Source: Mactra quadrangularis (Eukaryota > Mollusca > Bivalvia > Venerida > Mactridae). From it: a stretch of 64,000 nucleotides of DNA. Every line of letters begins with the position of its first letter. Positions within the stretch are counted from its first letter, which is position 1. The notes beneath the pieces were generated by a model. It ran no database searches and was not told the DNA's origin. It saw only the letters and a list, made by a program, of their open reading frames with translations. Of the stretch, positions 13,816-25,800 are shown one piece after another. The position numbers and the translations under genes are program-made. The stretch lies in assembly GCA_025267735.1 (NCBI GenBank), contig CM046296.1, forward strand, positions 25,880,464-25,944,463. Direction: 5' to 3'.

Positions 13816-14080
13816 GTACCATGGGCCATTTGATTAGGAAAATCTCGTAAGTGTGAATAATTAATGAGACAATTTCATTGGTTCCGCAAGAAATCCACCG
13901 CGGAAAACTAGCCACTAAATTATGCAACTATTTTGAGAAAATAAACATGTGTGTTTGTTTCTATTTTAAGGATATTCAAGTATGACGTCATTGTTATTGA
14001 GTGTATTTAATTGTAACATGCGTTTTCATTGGAAGAAGATTGGTCTCTCGAGTTGTTGCCTGTAAATTTGTCCACGGTAC
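13816..14080. mobile_element. Copy-B-specific insert with imperfect inverted ends (MITE-like)
   Basis: Copy A runs from CCGCTATG (about 158-166) to GGAATAAAG-like sequence within about 30 bp, while copy B has about 265 extra bases here. The ends are imperfect inverted repeats: GTACCATGGGCCATTTGAT at the left, and the reverse complement of the right end reads GTACCGTGGACAAATTT. It contains one TGACGTCA at 13,983 and no coding potential. A loss from copy A instead of a gain in B cannot be excluded. Confidence 0.45.
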
Positions 14081-17000
14081 GTATGGTGTGTAACGGAATA
14101 AAGTACTGTGGTTGCCGACGATGTATTCACTTTACTGTGGAATTGCTTCCAATGTGACACACGTATATTGGTCTGCCAACATCACTTTGATAGATGGCAC
14201 TTTGAGGCAATGAACTCTATAATGTATAGAAGTCTGTCAATTGTGATTTAATGAATGGTATGCTGTGGTTTATAACGAACGTGTGATTGATGTTATTTCT
14301 AAGCACATCAATACCAAGGACATCCAATCATACGAAAAGTCTGTTTTTGGCAAATATCCGATTACAAATACAATTCACATTATTTTTATCAATCAAAATA
14401 TCAAATACAGATTAAAAATGACAATGACTTCGTAATACCGTGAGATTAAAGAAGATTGAGCAGCATGCTGATCATTATTCGAATGTGAACCATTCTCCAC
14501 ATCAGTTGCTCATTAATTTCATAGGAAATTCAATAATAAATCAATAAAAGTGGATTGATCGTGAATTTTCTTAATTTGATGATATCAATGTTATTTCTGA
14601 TTCCTCCCACTCGTAATATATGCATAATATCATGCATTTAAAATGCCAGAGTATACTGACTTATCCTTAATATAATACATTTTATTACAGAAAGCATAAA
14701 TGCATGTGTGTCGTTATTAGATAAATCCATTTAAACGAAACTATTTGCCTTTCTTAATAACTAAAGTGAGCAAAAGCATTTTCATAATACATATGAAATA
14801 TATTGTTGAAGTTTCCATATTGCTTTGAATTAAAGCAAATATTCACGAAAGTATTAAAATGTAACAAATGTGTTCATATAAGGTTCTGTATTTTGTAATA
14901 TATTTTGATAAATTCATGTACATGCCAAATGAAAAATATGAATATTTTGAACCAAACAATTAAATTTTGCATCGGCATTTTATCTGAAAAGTAGATAAAA
15001 AAGAAATACTCCTCTATTGATTAATACAATTGCGCATCGTTTATTGCCCTTTATAAAGCATTGCCGTTTTTAATGGAAAAAGTTTGTATCTAATTTGCTC
15101 TCGTTATAGTCTCAAAAAGATTTATGGTTGGTGATAATTAGTTTATCTATGCCATTATCGAATACTAATCAGTTTTAGATGTCAGAATTTCACGAAACCA
15201 ATACAAACGAAAAGATATTTGATAACACCAGACTAATGTTATTTTTGTCATTGAATTCCCCATTATTTTAAGCCTAATCTTGATTTCTGCGTTTAAAATA
15301 TTTTTAAAATTTGATCGTTTTGTTCAGATGGAAGAAATAATGAGTCTACTTCTGTTAAGTTTTTTTGCTTTTCATTGTTTCTTTACTTCGGGTCAACACA
15401 AAGTATTGTAAATTTACGATGGCTAGCCCACCTAAACTTTCGTCTCGGCAATAGTGTCTTATTGTATACTCAGCTACCCTTCCCCGGGGCCGATACTTTC
15501 CTATATGCCTTAATAGATATTGGACATTTTCAAATGTTCATTGAAGGGTGTGCTTAGCCCCGGATGAGACGCAGCAGCCACAAAATTCGAAATGCTGCGC
15601 GAATCCTAATTCGCCACAGTCTCCACTTTCTGTTTTGACATTGTTCAGATGTGTATGCATGTTTTTGTATGAAGAAAATCAATCTCTCATCCCAGAGGAA
15701 AAAAAACTTAGAACAAGTATTTTGCTTTATCACTAATGTTACATACCTAAGCTTAATTAGTCTAATTCTAGAAATAAATCTAATAATATTCAAATAATTA
15801 TTGTGTACAAATGTATTTCCATTTATTTTCTCATTCACTAATTGTTTACCAGCTTATACTGTTGAATATCAATATGAACGATTATTTACAAAATTAATGG
15901 TGATTGGCAAGAATAGAATTATTGTTTCTTTTGTCTACATATATTATGTCAGCAATCATGCTCTGATAATGTAATCATAGTATAACTATAATTACCATTT
16001 ATGACAATTCAAATGAAATCAGTTGTTCGTATTATTTCAACAAATCTACATAATGTCTACGGCGTTTGTTTGATTAAGATTAACATACACGTATGTTGTT
16101 TCATCTGATGCCACGCACTGAAGAAATCCACAGAAATTTGAATCGAAAAGACAAAATGATTTTATTAAAAACAACATTGTCATTGTTGACGACGGCTGTA
16201 ATAGTATTTTATTGAACATGTTTTCTCATGGGAAGTGATGATAGATAATGTTCAAGACGCCATCCGTATTTTAGACTTTACCAATTAGAAACTGTGCATA
16301 TCAATTAACCCCAGTATGCATAAAATTATCTTCTGAAACGAGACAACATATCTATATCGTTAATGCGATTTTCACAAAGGGTAAATACCGTAAGATTGTT
16401 ATCATGTATGAAGTTACGGTCCACTAATTCTCTGGTTTGCTAGAAGCGCGTTTTCAAATGTGGAAAAAAAATATTCAAGACATAACCAATCATCAGTTGT
16501 TCGTAAAATGCCCAATATTTACTGTTCAAACACTTACAAATCTATTGATTGTGCTCATAAAACATCAGATACAATTTATCGTAAGAAATAACGTTCTTCA
16601 GAAAATAATCAATGACCTTGACTTAATTATGTTGTCCCGTTCCGATTATTTCTACATGTAGTTGTTTCCATTGAGAAAAAAGTTTAAGTCGAGACTGACT
16701 GAATCCATAATGCGTTTATTTTTAATGTTGTTAAGCTAGCCTGCTATCGTGTAAGTTGTACTGAATTTAATGTCATTAATCATCGAAGATAAAGCCGCAA
16801 CTTGTGTTGCCAGTTTGTTTTGTAAATAATACGATATGGAATATTGAAAATAGTGTCCATCCATGTACTTTAGTCACACAATTATTAAACAATAACTTTT
16901 AAAGTAGAATGCGTTATTACTTTATTTTCACAATACTGATGTCTTTCGTGTAGATATGACTTTCTGACCAATTGTTACTTTAATGAGCGAACTTAAAAGT

Positions 17001-17189
17001 TAATGTTTTTAGCTTTCCTTATCGAAGATGACAAAAAAAAACCAATGAAGACCGATGATCAATTGTTAATTTGTTAGTATTCATGTGGTGTTTTAATTCT
17101 AGGAGACAAAAACCCTAAATATTTGTATAACAAATGTCCAGGCTAGCATTTTTTAATTTTATGTTTGTTATTTACTTAAATCAAAATGG

Positions 17190-17257
17190 AAAATACTTAT
17201 ATTTAAATTAGTGCATATATAATTAATATATGCACTGATTTAAATAGAAGTTTTTTT
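17190..17257. repeat. Inverted-repeat hairpin private to copy B
   Basis: Arms ATTTAAATTAGTGCATATAT (17,201-17,220) and its near-perfect reverse complement (17,226-17,245) surround a 5-nt AATTA spacer; one position mismatches (T against C). Looser pairing extends outward to about 17,190 and 17,257. Copy A (about 3,437-3,460) has only the right arm, in the form TATATGCACTGATTTAAATAG, without the left arm. The left arm therefore looks like an inverted local duplicate. Confidence 0.7.
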
Positions 17258-20200
17258 TTCAGAAAGTGTCCTTCATGATTTCGGCTCAAGCGGTTTTGTA
17301 ATCTTCAGACAGACAATATGTTTTAACGTTCTTAGGATAATAAGATTGTTCGTGTGATTGAATGCTGGTAATGGACTTATAAACATGCAACAAATTTATT
17401 TCATTACGACGTATTGTCAGACTTCATTAAGTATATAGAGACGTTTTAATACAAAGTTATGTGTTGTTCTTCAATTAATTAAAGAAACAAATCAATTATG
17501 GAATGAAATAGCATTCACTTAAAGTAAATAAATTGTGTTTGATTAGAATTATACTCAAATTAATGCGAGTGCCAGAAAAGTGAGTTATTAATCGAAATGT
17601 GTGATTTGACGATACCTCAATGCAAGGCAAAACGTTTGAAATACGTATTTTACACGTATTTGAAGAAGTCTCATCCAATCAAAATTGAAACCTGGATAAC
17701 AAAATCATATGGATGAAATAAATAATGACTTATTGGCGAGTAATGTATCAGTGATTTTTTATATCATTGATTATTTATTCTTTACCAATGTCACTTTCTA
17801 ACGTGCCAACTCGAAATACAATGTATAGCATTGTGTCAATCGTGTGAATGTTATTTCAGACACCATTACTGAATGATAATTATCGTTGATACGATAATTA
17901 AGAAAACGAGACATTGATTTTACATTGCACCTGAAATAACATCTGCTATGTTTGCATGGATACAGTTTCGTGTCTAGTTCTTTGTTGAAATCTGAAATGT
18001 TTATGATCAGGGAATACATTTTATTTGGCAAGTAAACAACACTAGAGCCGTGCATACGTTAAGTGACTGAATGTTATATGCCACTACCTGTTTTCTGTGT
18101 CTTTAAGTTGTTTTGTCATGATTTAGGGTGGTTTAGAAACATCCACTCGTGAACTAACCCACTTGACAAGTAAGCCATCTGAATTAGAAGAGCCTCGTCC
18201 TGTACTATGAATTCAAACACAATCATATTGTGTTCTATTACTGACACTTAACTAATGGTCTGAACCAATAATGATACAAAAAATGTCTACCTTCTAAATT
18301 AACTTGGCAATGTAGTATGATTACTCAATCAGTTGGATATAAGATGTTTAATTAGAATTAATGGTATTACGTATATATTGTGAAGATTCATAGGCAAACT
18401 TTAACTTTGGTTTGCCATTCAGCCACTCAGCTTGGTGTTGCCAATTAGTGTTTGTTAGATTAACCACTCAATGTCCTCATTTGTTATCATTCTATAACCA
18501 CAAGGTATCAACTTCCTGAGGATATTCTCAATTTAAACAACACTAGTGAATCTATAATTGGGCAAAACTATTGCCTGATTTGTATAAATTAGGTATACAG
18601 TAAATGGTAATTTGTTAAGTGCGATGTGGTTCGTTGTCCGATTGGCCAATACAGTTTATGGCAAAATTGTCTGCGTAGTGTTGAAAATTAAAAAAAAATA
18701 TTAATTTACAGAGATGTGTTTAAAATACTGAACATTGTTTTGTACCTAATTTTAAATTCAATTTGGTAATCTTCATCGACTTATTTTAAAAGACTGATAA
18801 ATACAAGCATGGTAGCATGGTTCTTACTTAAATGTTAGAACATATGTGTAAGCAATTATTCTGGATAGGCATAGTTGTTAGATCTGAATGATTGGATGTA
18901 ATAAGTCATTCATTTGGTAATAGCTAAGACAACTATAGAATTGGCAGCGAATTGCCGTTTTCTTTGCCAAAGCTGTCAACTATCCAGACGCGTTTCCTGA
19001 CTATACCATACTTTATTTGCATTTGAATTCTAAATATTACACTCGCCGAGCAGCTACAAAGGGGTAATCAACTTTCTAACCTCATGAAAAGCAACAGTTT
19101 GCTTAGGTGCTTGAACTTGTTAATGTCTTTTTAACTGTGTGTCTATAAGACTTTGTTTATGTTGATGTTACAGTTGCAAAACATGGTCCTTGAATCGAAT
19201 AATTCATTGTTTGTACATCTATCGTCATAACCCGGAGCAATACCAGCGCACGCAAGTCAAATATATATTATCATTAACATAGAATGCATTTTAATGAAAT
19301 TTCATAAATTTACGTATAAGTGGAACAAATTATATTTTCGATCGTAGTAAAGAATGCATTTCGACTAATAGAATTACTGAGTGTTATAGAATGTTGAAAA
19401 CTTATTTGACACATGTTAAAAAGTTTTTCGCTTTTGGTGGTTTTCTAAAAAACATGGCATTTATTGCCCATAACAGCTCAATGCTTTAATGACAATTATA
19501 TGCTTCTAGTCAACTATTGGAGTGTTAGAATGGATTTAAAACTGGTTATAATTTATCAAATTGTTATTTTGCCGGTGATTAATCTGTGATACATGTCAGA
19601 ATTTTATCCAATGAACATAATTTACAGAAAATCAAAAAATCATTTCAACGCATTAACTTGGTCTACAAAACATGTTTTCACTATTTTAAAAGCAAACACT
19701 TTCATGATATGAATTTTAAATTGTTTTAACATGTGTTGTTTCGGTAAAGTGAGGGTAGTACTATTAAGGCAAATTTGTGATCAACACTGCCTCATTCGTG
19801 ATAAGATGTTTGTTCTTGTTTTAAACAAATCTGACATTATTAATGAAAGGTAACCAGAGAGCTATCGCTGATTCAGCACACTTTACATGTTTTTTTTATC
19901 AAATAAAGCAATGGATACCATATTATTATTAATTATAAGTGTATTATTTACTTATATATATTTGCTCCATTGTTTAAGATGTATAAATTATCATATATAT
20001 TCACCAGGACTGTAAGAGTAAGGTTAAATGGTGAATTCGATCTTTTGATAATGATTACATTCAAATGATCGCACATACATTTGTAACAATGAATAGACCT
20101 TATGCATTTAACATAAGTTTCAGCACATCGCTTTTACTTCTTCATTTACTTAATATTTGTTTACTCAATCAGTCTTGAAATAACTAGTAGTTTTCTTTAA

Positions 20201-22189
20201 TACACTACCAGATATATCTATATATCAAAGAACAAATGATCGACATTTGCATTTAACCTAATTTATTTCTGTACTAGTTTTGTTTGTATCTATAATGAAG
20301 GGCACCACAATCTTTTTAGATTAATGAACATGATACATTACAATTAACATTAAAGTCTGTTGAATAGAATCATTTTCATAACACTTTGTATTAGAAATGT
20401 TATTTCAATGGCGTATTTTACAAATGATTTTTTTACGAATTACAATATGCCTTACAAATTACCATGCATTATATAAATCAATTGAGTCTCCGAAACCAAT
20501 GATATCACGACTGGGTTTCACTAGACATAATGCTATTGTAGACGACTGTATTATATTTTATTGAAACAAGTTCTCCCATGGGGTGTTGTCTTGGATAATG
20601 TGTCAGATGTCTATTCAAAATTACCATTTGCCTATATCAAGCTGTAATCTTTCTAAGAGAATTAAATTATCAATTGACATCATCCATTTCTTTTATTATT
20701 TCTCGAATATTTAATGGGTATATTTTCATATTGTGGACACATACAGGCTGTTAAGTTATATCTAAATTAACTTTAGCTTATATCCTCACCACTAGCGTCC
20801 TCTTTCAAATTATTAAAAACAACTCTTTCATATTAATAACACATTCATCAAATTTTAAATGACAGCATCCATCATGAACAACGATTTTGTCCTTAATTTA
20901 GCTTCAATGATATCAAAATCCCTATTATATTCCATTATAGCAATCATTTTTGACAGGGTCGCACAAATGATGTGTATGCTTTAATTTTGTGATTTCGTCT
21001 TCACAACAATTAACAAACTTCTCCGTTCTGGGATTATCACGGGTTAAATTCTCCTAAAATCGCCGACAATCTTCTAATAACTAATTTTCTTTTTTAATTA
21101 AAGTTATGAGGTTTTGAATCGACAGCAACGCGTTTGTTGCATTCCGTGTATATAAACATGTATGAAATAGTTCACTAAAATCGACAGAATTTAAATTTAA
21201 ATGGAATTAGATTTTTATGTGTTAATAGAACCATTTATGTCATGAACAGAGAAAGTATCCTTGAGGCAAATCTGTCTTCTTCGTGATCAGAAGCAATCAA
21301 CGGATACTGATATTGGGCGGAAATAACATCCATACTTGATCCGTTGCTTTTACGTCAGAAGAAATGAATGATGTGTATTTCGCAATAGACACCACATTCG
21401 ATTTAAACAAAGCACCAATTTATTATTTAAAATGCAATAAAGATGTGTTACTGAATTTTCTGCAGTAGTGGGCATTTGTTAAACACATTTTAGACATTTA
21501 AATTTGTTGCTTTCATTAGGAAAGTAATAAACAATAAAGAGTAAATTATATGATTTGTTACTTTGTAAAGAATAAGATATATTACTTACACTATTTTATC
21601 AGCGTTTTATTTTATTTACATTGGTCGGCTCACATTGCTAGCATTTTCGAGCAGCTATGTTTTACTAATTATCACACACAAACCCTTTCACAGAGCTGAA
21701 AACCTTTAGGAATGAAAACAGACTGTAAAATGTTAACGAACGAGTTTGATCTGAACTTTGGAACCAACATGGATAATATTTCATAATTAAATCTCGTTTA
21801 ATATGACATATCATAAATTATAATGACGCATCACCAAAAGTCAGACCTCGCGTAATAAGGACTGTGTCTTATGTCAATCAATTTTAACAAGATATAATAC
21901 ACAAGTTATCCTTACACCACCAGTACGTCCTCACAGTTTTAAAGAAGTCTCATAAATCATTAGGAACATATGTCATTATGCATCGAATATACTCATCAAT
22001 CAATGTTGTTTTTGAATATCTCCTATCGCTAACATGTAAGATTATACTTCCGTAATTGGATTTAAAGAGCATCACACATGCAAATACGCTTGTTATCGTC
22101 AATCTAAAATCACTCCTTTTAGATCATTTGCATTGATTATTTTAAAATACGAAAATATTACATTTCCAAGGCAAGTCCCGGTGCTGATG

Positions 22190-22435
22190 TGTATACATTG
22201 TTATAATTTGTATATGGTGACCAAGCGTCAGTGCCGACTCAAAGCACATTTTCACAATCCTTGCTAAATCGGCTGCCAAAAATTTCATCACCAGTTAGCT
22301 TTGTTTCTATTAATGCCTATGCCAAGTATTTGAAATTCGGAAGGGAATAATTACATTTAGATTGTTTTGATGTGTTGGTTGACCTTGAAACAATCGGACA
22401 ATATCAACTCAGTTTTCATAGACGTCCCTAGTGTA
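22190..22435. mobile_element. Copy-B-specific ~245-bp insert
   Basis: Copy A passes directly from GTCCCGGTGCTG to TATATCTGAAATC near 11,235-11,265, while B has about 245 extra bases. The insert is somewhat GC-richer than its surroundings (for example GACCAAGCGTCAGTGCCGACTC). Similar GTGTAT-ATTGTT words at both edges could be a decayed target duplication. No tRNA-like promoter boxes were recognised, so the class is unassigned. Confidence 0.4.
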
Positions 22436-22835
22436 TTGTTTCTATATCTGAAACCAATTGTTTACTCATATATACAATGTATACAACTATAAACATTACG
22501 GTTCAACGAAAGCAATAATAACATGTCATAATTATGACAGTAAATATCATAGATATGTCAAGATATTCCGTATGGAATCTTGGTCGTTGATGTAAACATT
22601 ATACAAGTACGTATGTAGTTCAGTTAAGATGACTTGCCAATGTTGTACTGATCTTCATAACCATTGTAAACAATAGTAATAGCATTGAGCTTGGTTCAAT
22701 AACTTTTGTTTGAAATTAACGATGTTCATTTTCTTTTAATCATTTGGTTAGTCTAGGCATTGGTACTTTTACCAGCTAAGTACATTAAACGGTAGTCGCC
22801 AGTAGTAATCTTTAAGTTGAACATTTCATAGAAGT

Positions 22836-25800
22836 CCAAAAGCAATAATAAACAAATTGATTTAATTTTGCTGTTTTAATTTATTTCCAGAATAGTCCGG
22901 TCTCAGATCTCAATGTTTGAGTAAATTATACGAACGAGATGTAAACAAAAAGTGTGAATGACACCCGTCTGATGTTTTTACAACGATCATCTACATGATC
23001 CTATTTGATGGAAATGATCATATTTGAATAAAAGCGAATTCGGCGTCATAAAAGTGTATTGTCTTAATCCTGTTAATAATATATTTGTTTCGTTCGTTGT
23101 CACTATTGCTTCGAATAAGAAGAAACAGGCATGCACTTCAATTAAATTAAGGAAATTGATAAGAGTATGTAACTTGTCCCTAACCATTATGTGCTAGAAG
23201 GCGCCATTGGTGTGTATGTTAATACTTCAATGGCACCTCTTAGCCAAATTATAAACCGACACATTCCAAAATAATCCTGATAAATGTTGAAATGCACTAT
23301 GTCATATAAATATAATTACGACACGGACACAGGAATTGCTGAATTTCAAATTTTGTAATGGATATAGTATTTTATATTCCAAAGTACTCAGTAAATTACT
23401 TGTAGAATGAAATCCCTTAGCTAAGAAATGCCCATTACTTAAAACGTCCAAACAATATGTCAGCATTGCATACATTCGTTAAATTTAATGTGCTGAAACA
23501 AATATGAAAATTGTAAAATAATGTATAACACTCATAAACAACAGCGGCACAATTTTGTGAATGCTATTTGGTCAATAAGAAGATTTCTCCGCTCCTCCAA
23601 TATATGCATACCATACATAATTAAATAGTTATTTATTCATCTAGTCTAGACATAATTCTATTGAGTTACATAATGAAATTAATGATTGCATTAAACTAAT
23701 AACATCATTTTCTGGAATAGCATGTTCATAATGCAAGTAATGTTATATCTAAAAAGGATATTAATCGCAATTAATTGCATGTAACTTATGAATTATAAAA
23801 CAGCGATACGGCTTCTTAGCTAGAATTAAAACTGCATTATGGGAATTACTCTCTACATAAGATGCAAGCAATGTTGGTTATTTTCATTAAGCATTTAAAA
23901 AAATCTTTAAGTTGTTTGTAACTGACGTTTACTAATTGTATAGTGGAAGAAAAATGAAGTGAATCAAATAAATTAATAAGCTAAAAACGAGGAAACGTAA
24001 TCTAGTCTATAAATAATGTTTTATGATAGATCTTTTACGAAAAGCTTTAAAAAAGATGATATAATACGGAATACAATGACACATTTATGATATGAAATGC
24101 CAAACCAAAGTACAACTTGTTATTGCATGCAGTCAACCAAGAAGCTTATTGTTTACCTATCAGTATAAACCACTCATACTTACTGAAAATATTTGTTATA
24201 CAGTTAATCATCGTAGTTAAATGGTAAACCATGCTCTGACTCGTATAATAGCGATCCATCTAACTTACTAGGAATGCTGAGGAATGGATATAGACACGGT
24301 CGTTGAATTTGAATGAGAATTTTTAATTCATTAGTAAAAGTTTTTTATATACATGTGATATATTCTTACTTTTTAAACGCATTTATACCACGAATAATGC
24401 AGTTGGAGTTATTGCTAGAAGTTATTTATCCTAATAATAATAATAAGAATTATGAAGGCAGCAAGAGCCATAGAGGTCCGGTACAGAGGAAAGTGCTTCA
24501 TCCTAAAATAATTATTAATGAATTAGATAGTATAATATATCGCGCAAAAAATTCAAGTACATTTTAGAAGTCGAATGTTACATGTACTTGGCACTAATTA
24601 CAACTATACAACGACAGAAATTATTACAAGGCTAAACAATAAAATAATCTAATGTTCACACAGCATATACAGTACCTATGGTTTGCTGAAAATCATCTCG
24701 TTAAACTCGTTTGTAACACCAATGGTTATACAAATGTACATGTATTGTTTGAAACCAAACTTAAAGTTTCTGACAACAGAAAATGATCATTATTTACAAT
24801 CAGTGTATACGCTTGATAAACTTTGAGAGTATGTCAGTCGCCACAAAACTAAAGAATTGAAATTAAATTGCATTATCTATTTAGAATAATAAACTTGTTG
24901 TAAATAAATTGAATAGGAAACAAAGTTTTACTGCAAAGCTGGCGACGTATAAATAACTTTGAGCGTTTTCGGCAATTTATTGCCTAAACTGATTCCAATC
25001 CGACTTCACAAATAAGAAAGCGTATACTTTCACAGACGAGCTTACATATTTTTATTGTTTGGACTTAAATCTAAAGAGAAACTTTTTGTCTAGCAGCCGA
25101 AAATATGTTTATATTCATCCATAATTTCATATGCTAAGGATTTATATCTTATCTTTTGGTAGCAGAAAATAATTCTCCCGCATTTGCCCGACATGTTTTA
25201 TTTGGCAGCTATGCAAATAGTTTAATATTATAACATAGCTATCAACGTACTCAAAGTTTCAACCAGGGATAGCACAGCAAATAGTTTGGACCACTAAATA
25301 CCTTTTTATAACACGTTATTTAATTAATGTCAGCGTAAACAACATTCATACACGTGGTGTTATATGAGCTTTTTATAAATCCATTTAAATTAAGAAAGTA
25401 TACACACCATTTATTCACACTGCACTGCTCTAGAACGACAATAATATTTAAACACTGAATGAAAATTAAGAAAGATTAACCTTGCTGCTTTTTAATCGTG
25501 TGTGCTTCAACGTCTCTTCTAGCATATATTTACGTATATTATTGGCATCAAGTTTTGAGTGCTAATTGGGTTATAAAAATATATTTCCTGAAACACGTAG
25601 TCAATGAATACGATTAATACGCTCTAACAGCCGGACAATCTACGATAATAATTATGATAAAGATAATAATGTCATATATTTCTTTATTAGATAAGGTGAT
25701 AATTGTTAAGCAACTTATCATTCAAACGTCAGGTATGGAACTTTACAGTTTTGTAGGATATGCAGCAAAGGTGATAATGAATAAAAGACGTAATAAATTT

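Larger units (their letters stand above)
13627..22835. repeat. Segmental duplication family 1, copy B
   Basis: This is the second direct copy of the family-1 segment, about 9.2 kb against about 8.7 kb for copy A once A's two insertions are removed. Order and orientation are the same throughout. Private sequence in B includes about 265 bp at 13,816-14,080, about 245 bp near 22,190-22,435 and about 110 bp near 22,610-22,735. It lacks about 170 bp found at roughly 3,210-3,390 in A. A segment of about 2.1 kb (11,536-13,626) that I cannot align confidently separates the copies. The amount of divergence suggests a duplication that is not very recent. Confidence 0.88.

Noticed and set aside
15554..15838. 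94-codon minus-strand frame, the longest in the window
   Set aside because: The equivalent frame in copy A (about 1,600-1,880) is not open, the residues are dominated by Arg/Ile/Leu runs, and no family is recognised.
24313..24567. 84-codon plus-strand frame
   Set aside because: Part of it is an AAT-repeat translated as Asn; no other support.
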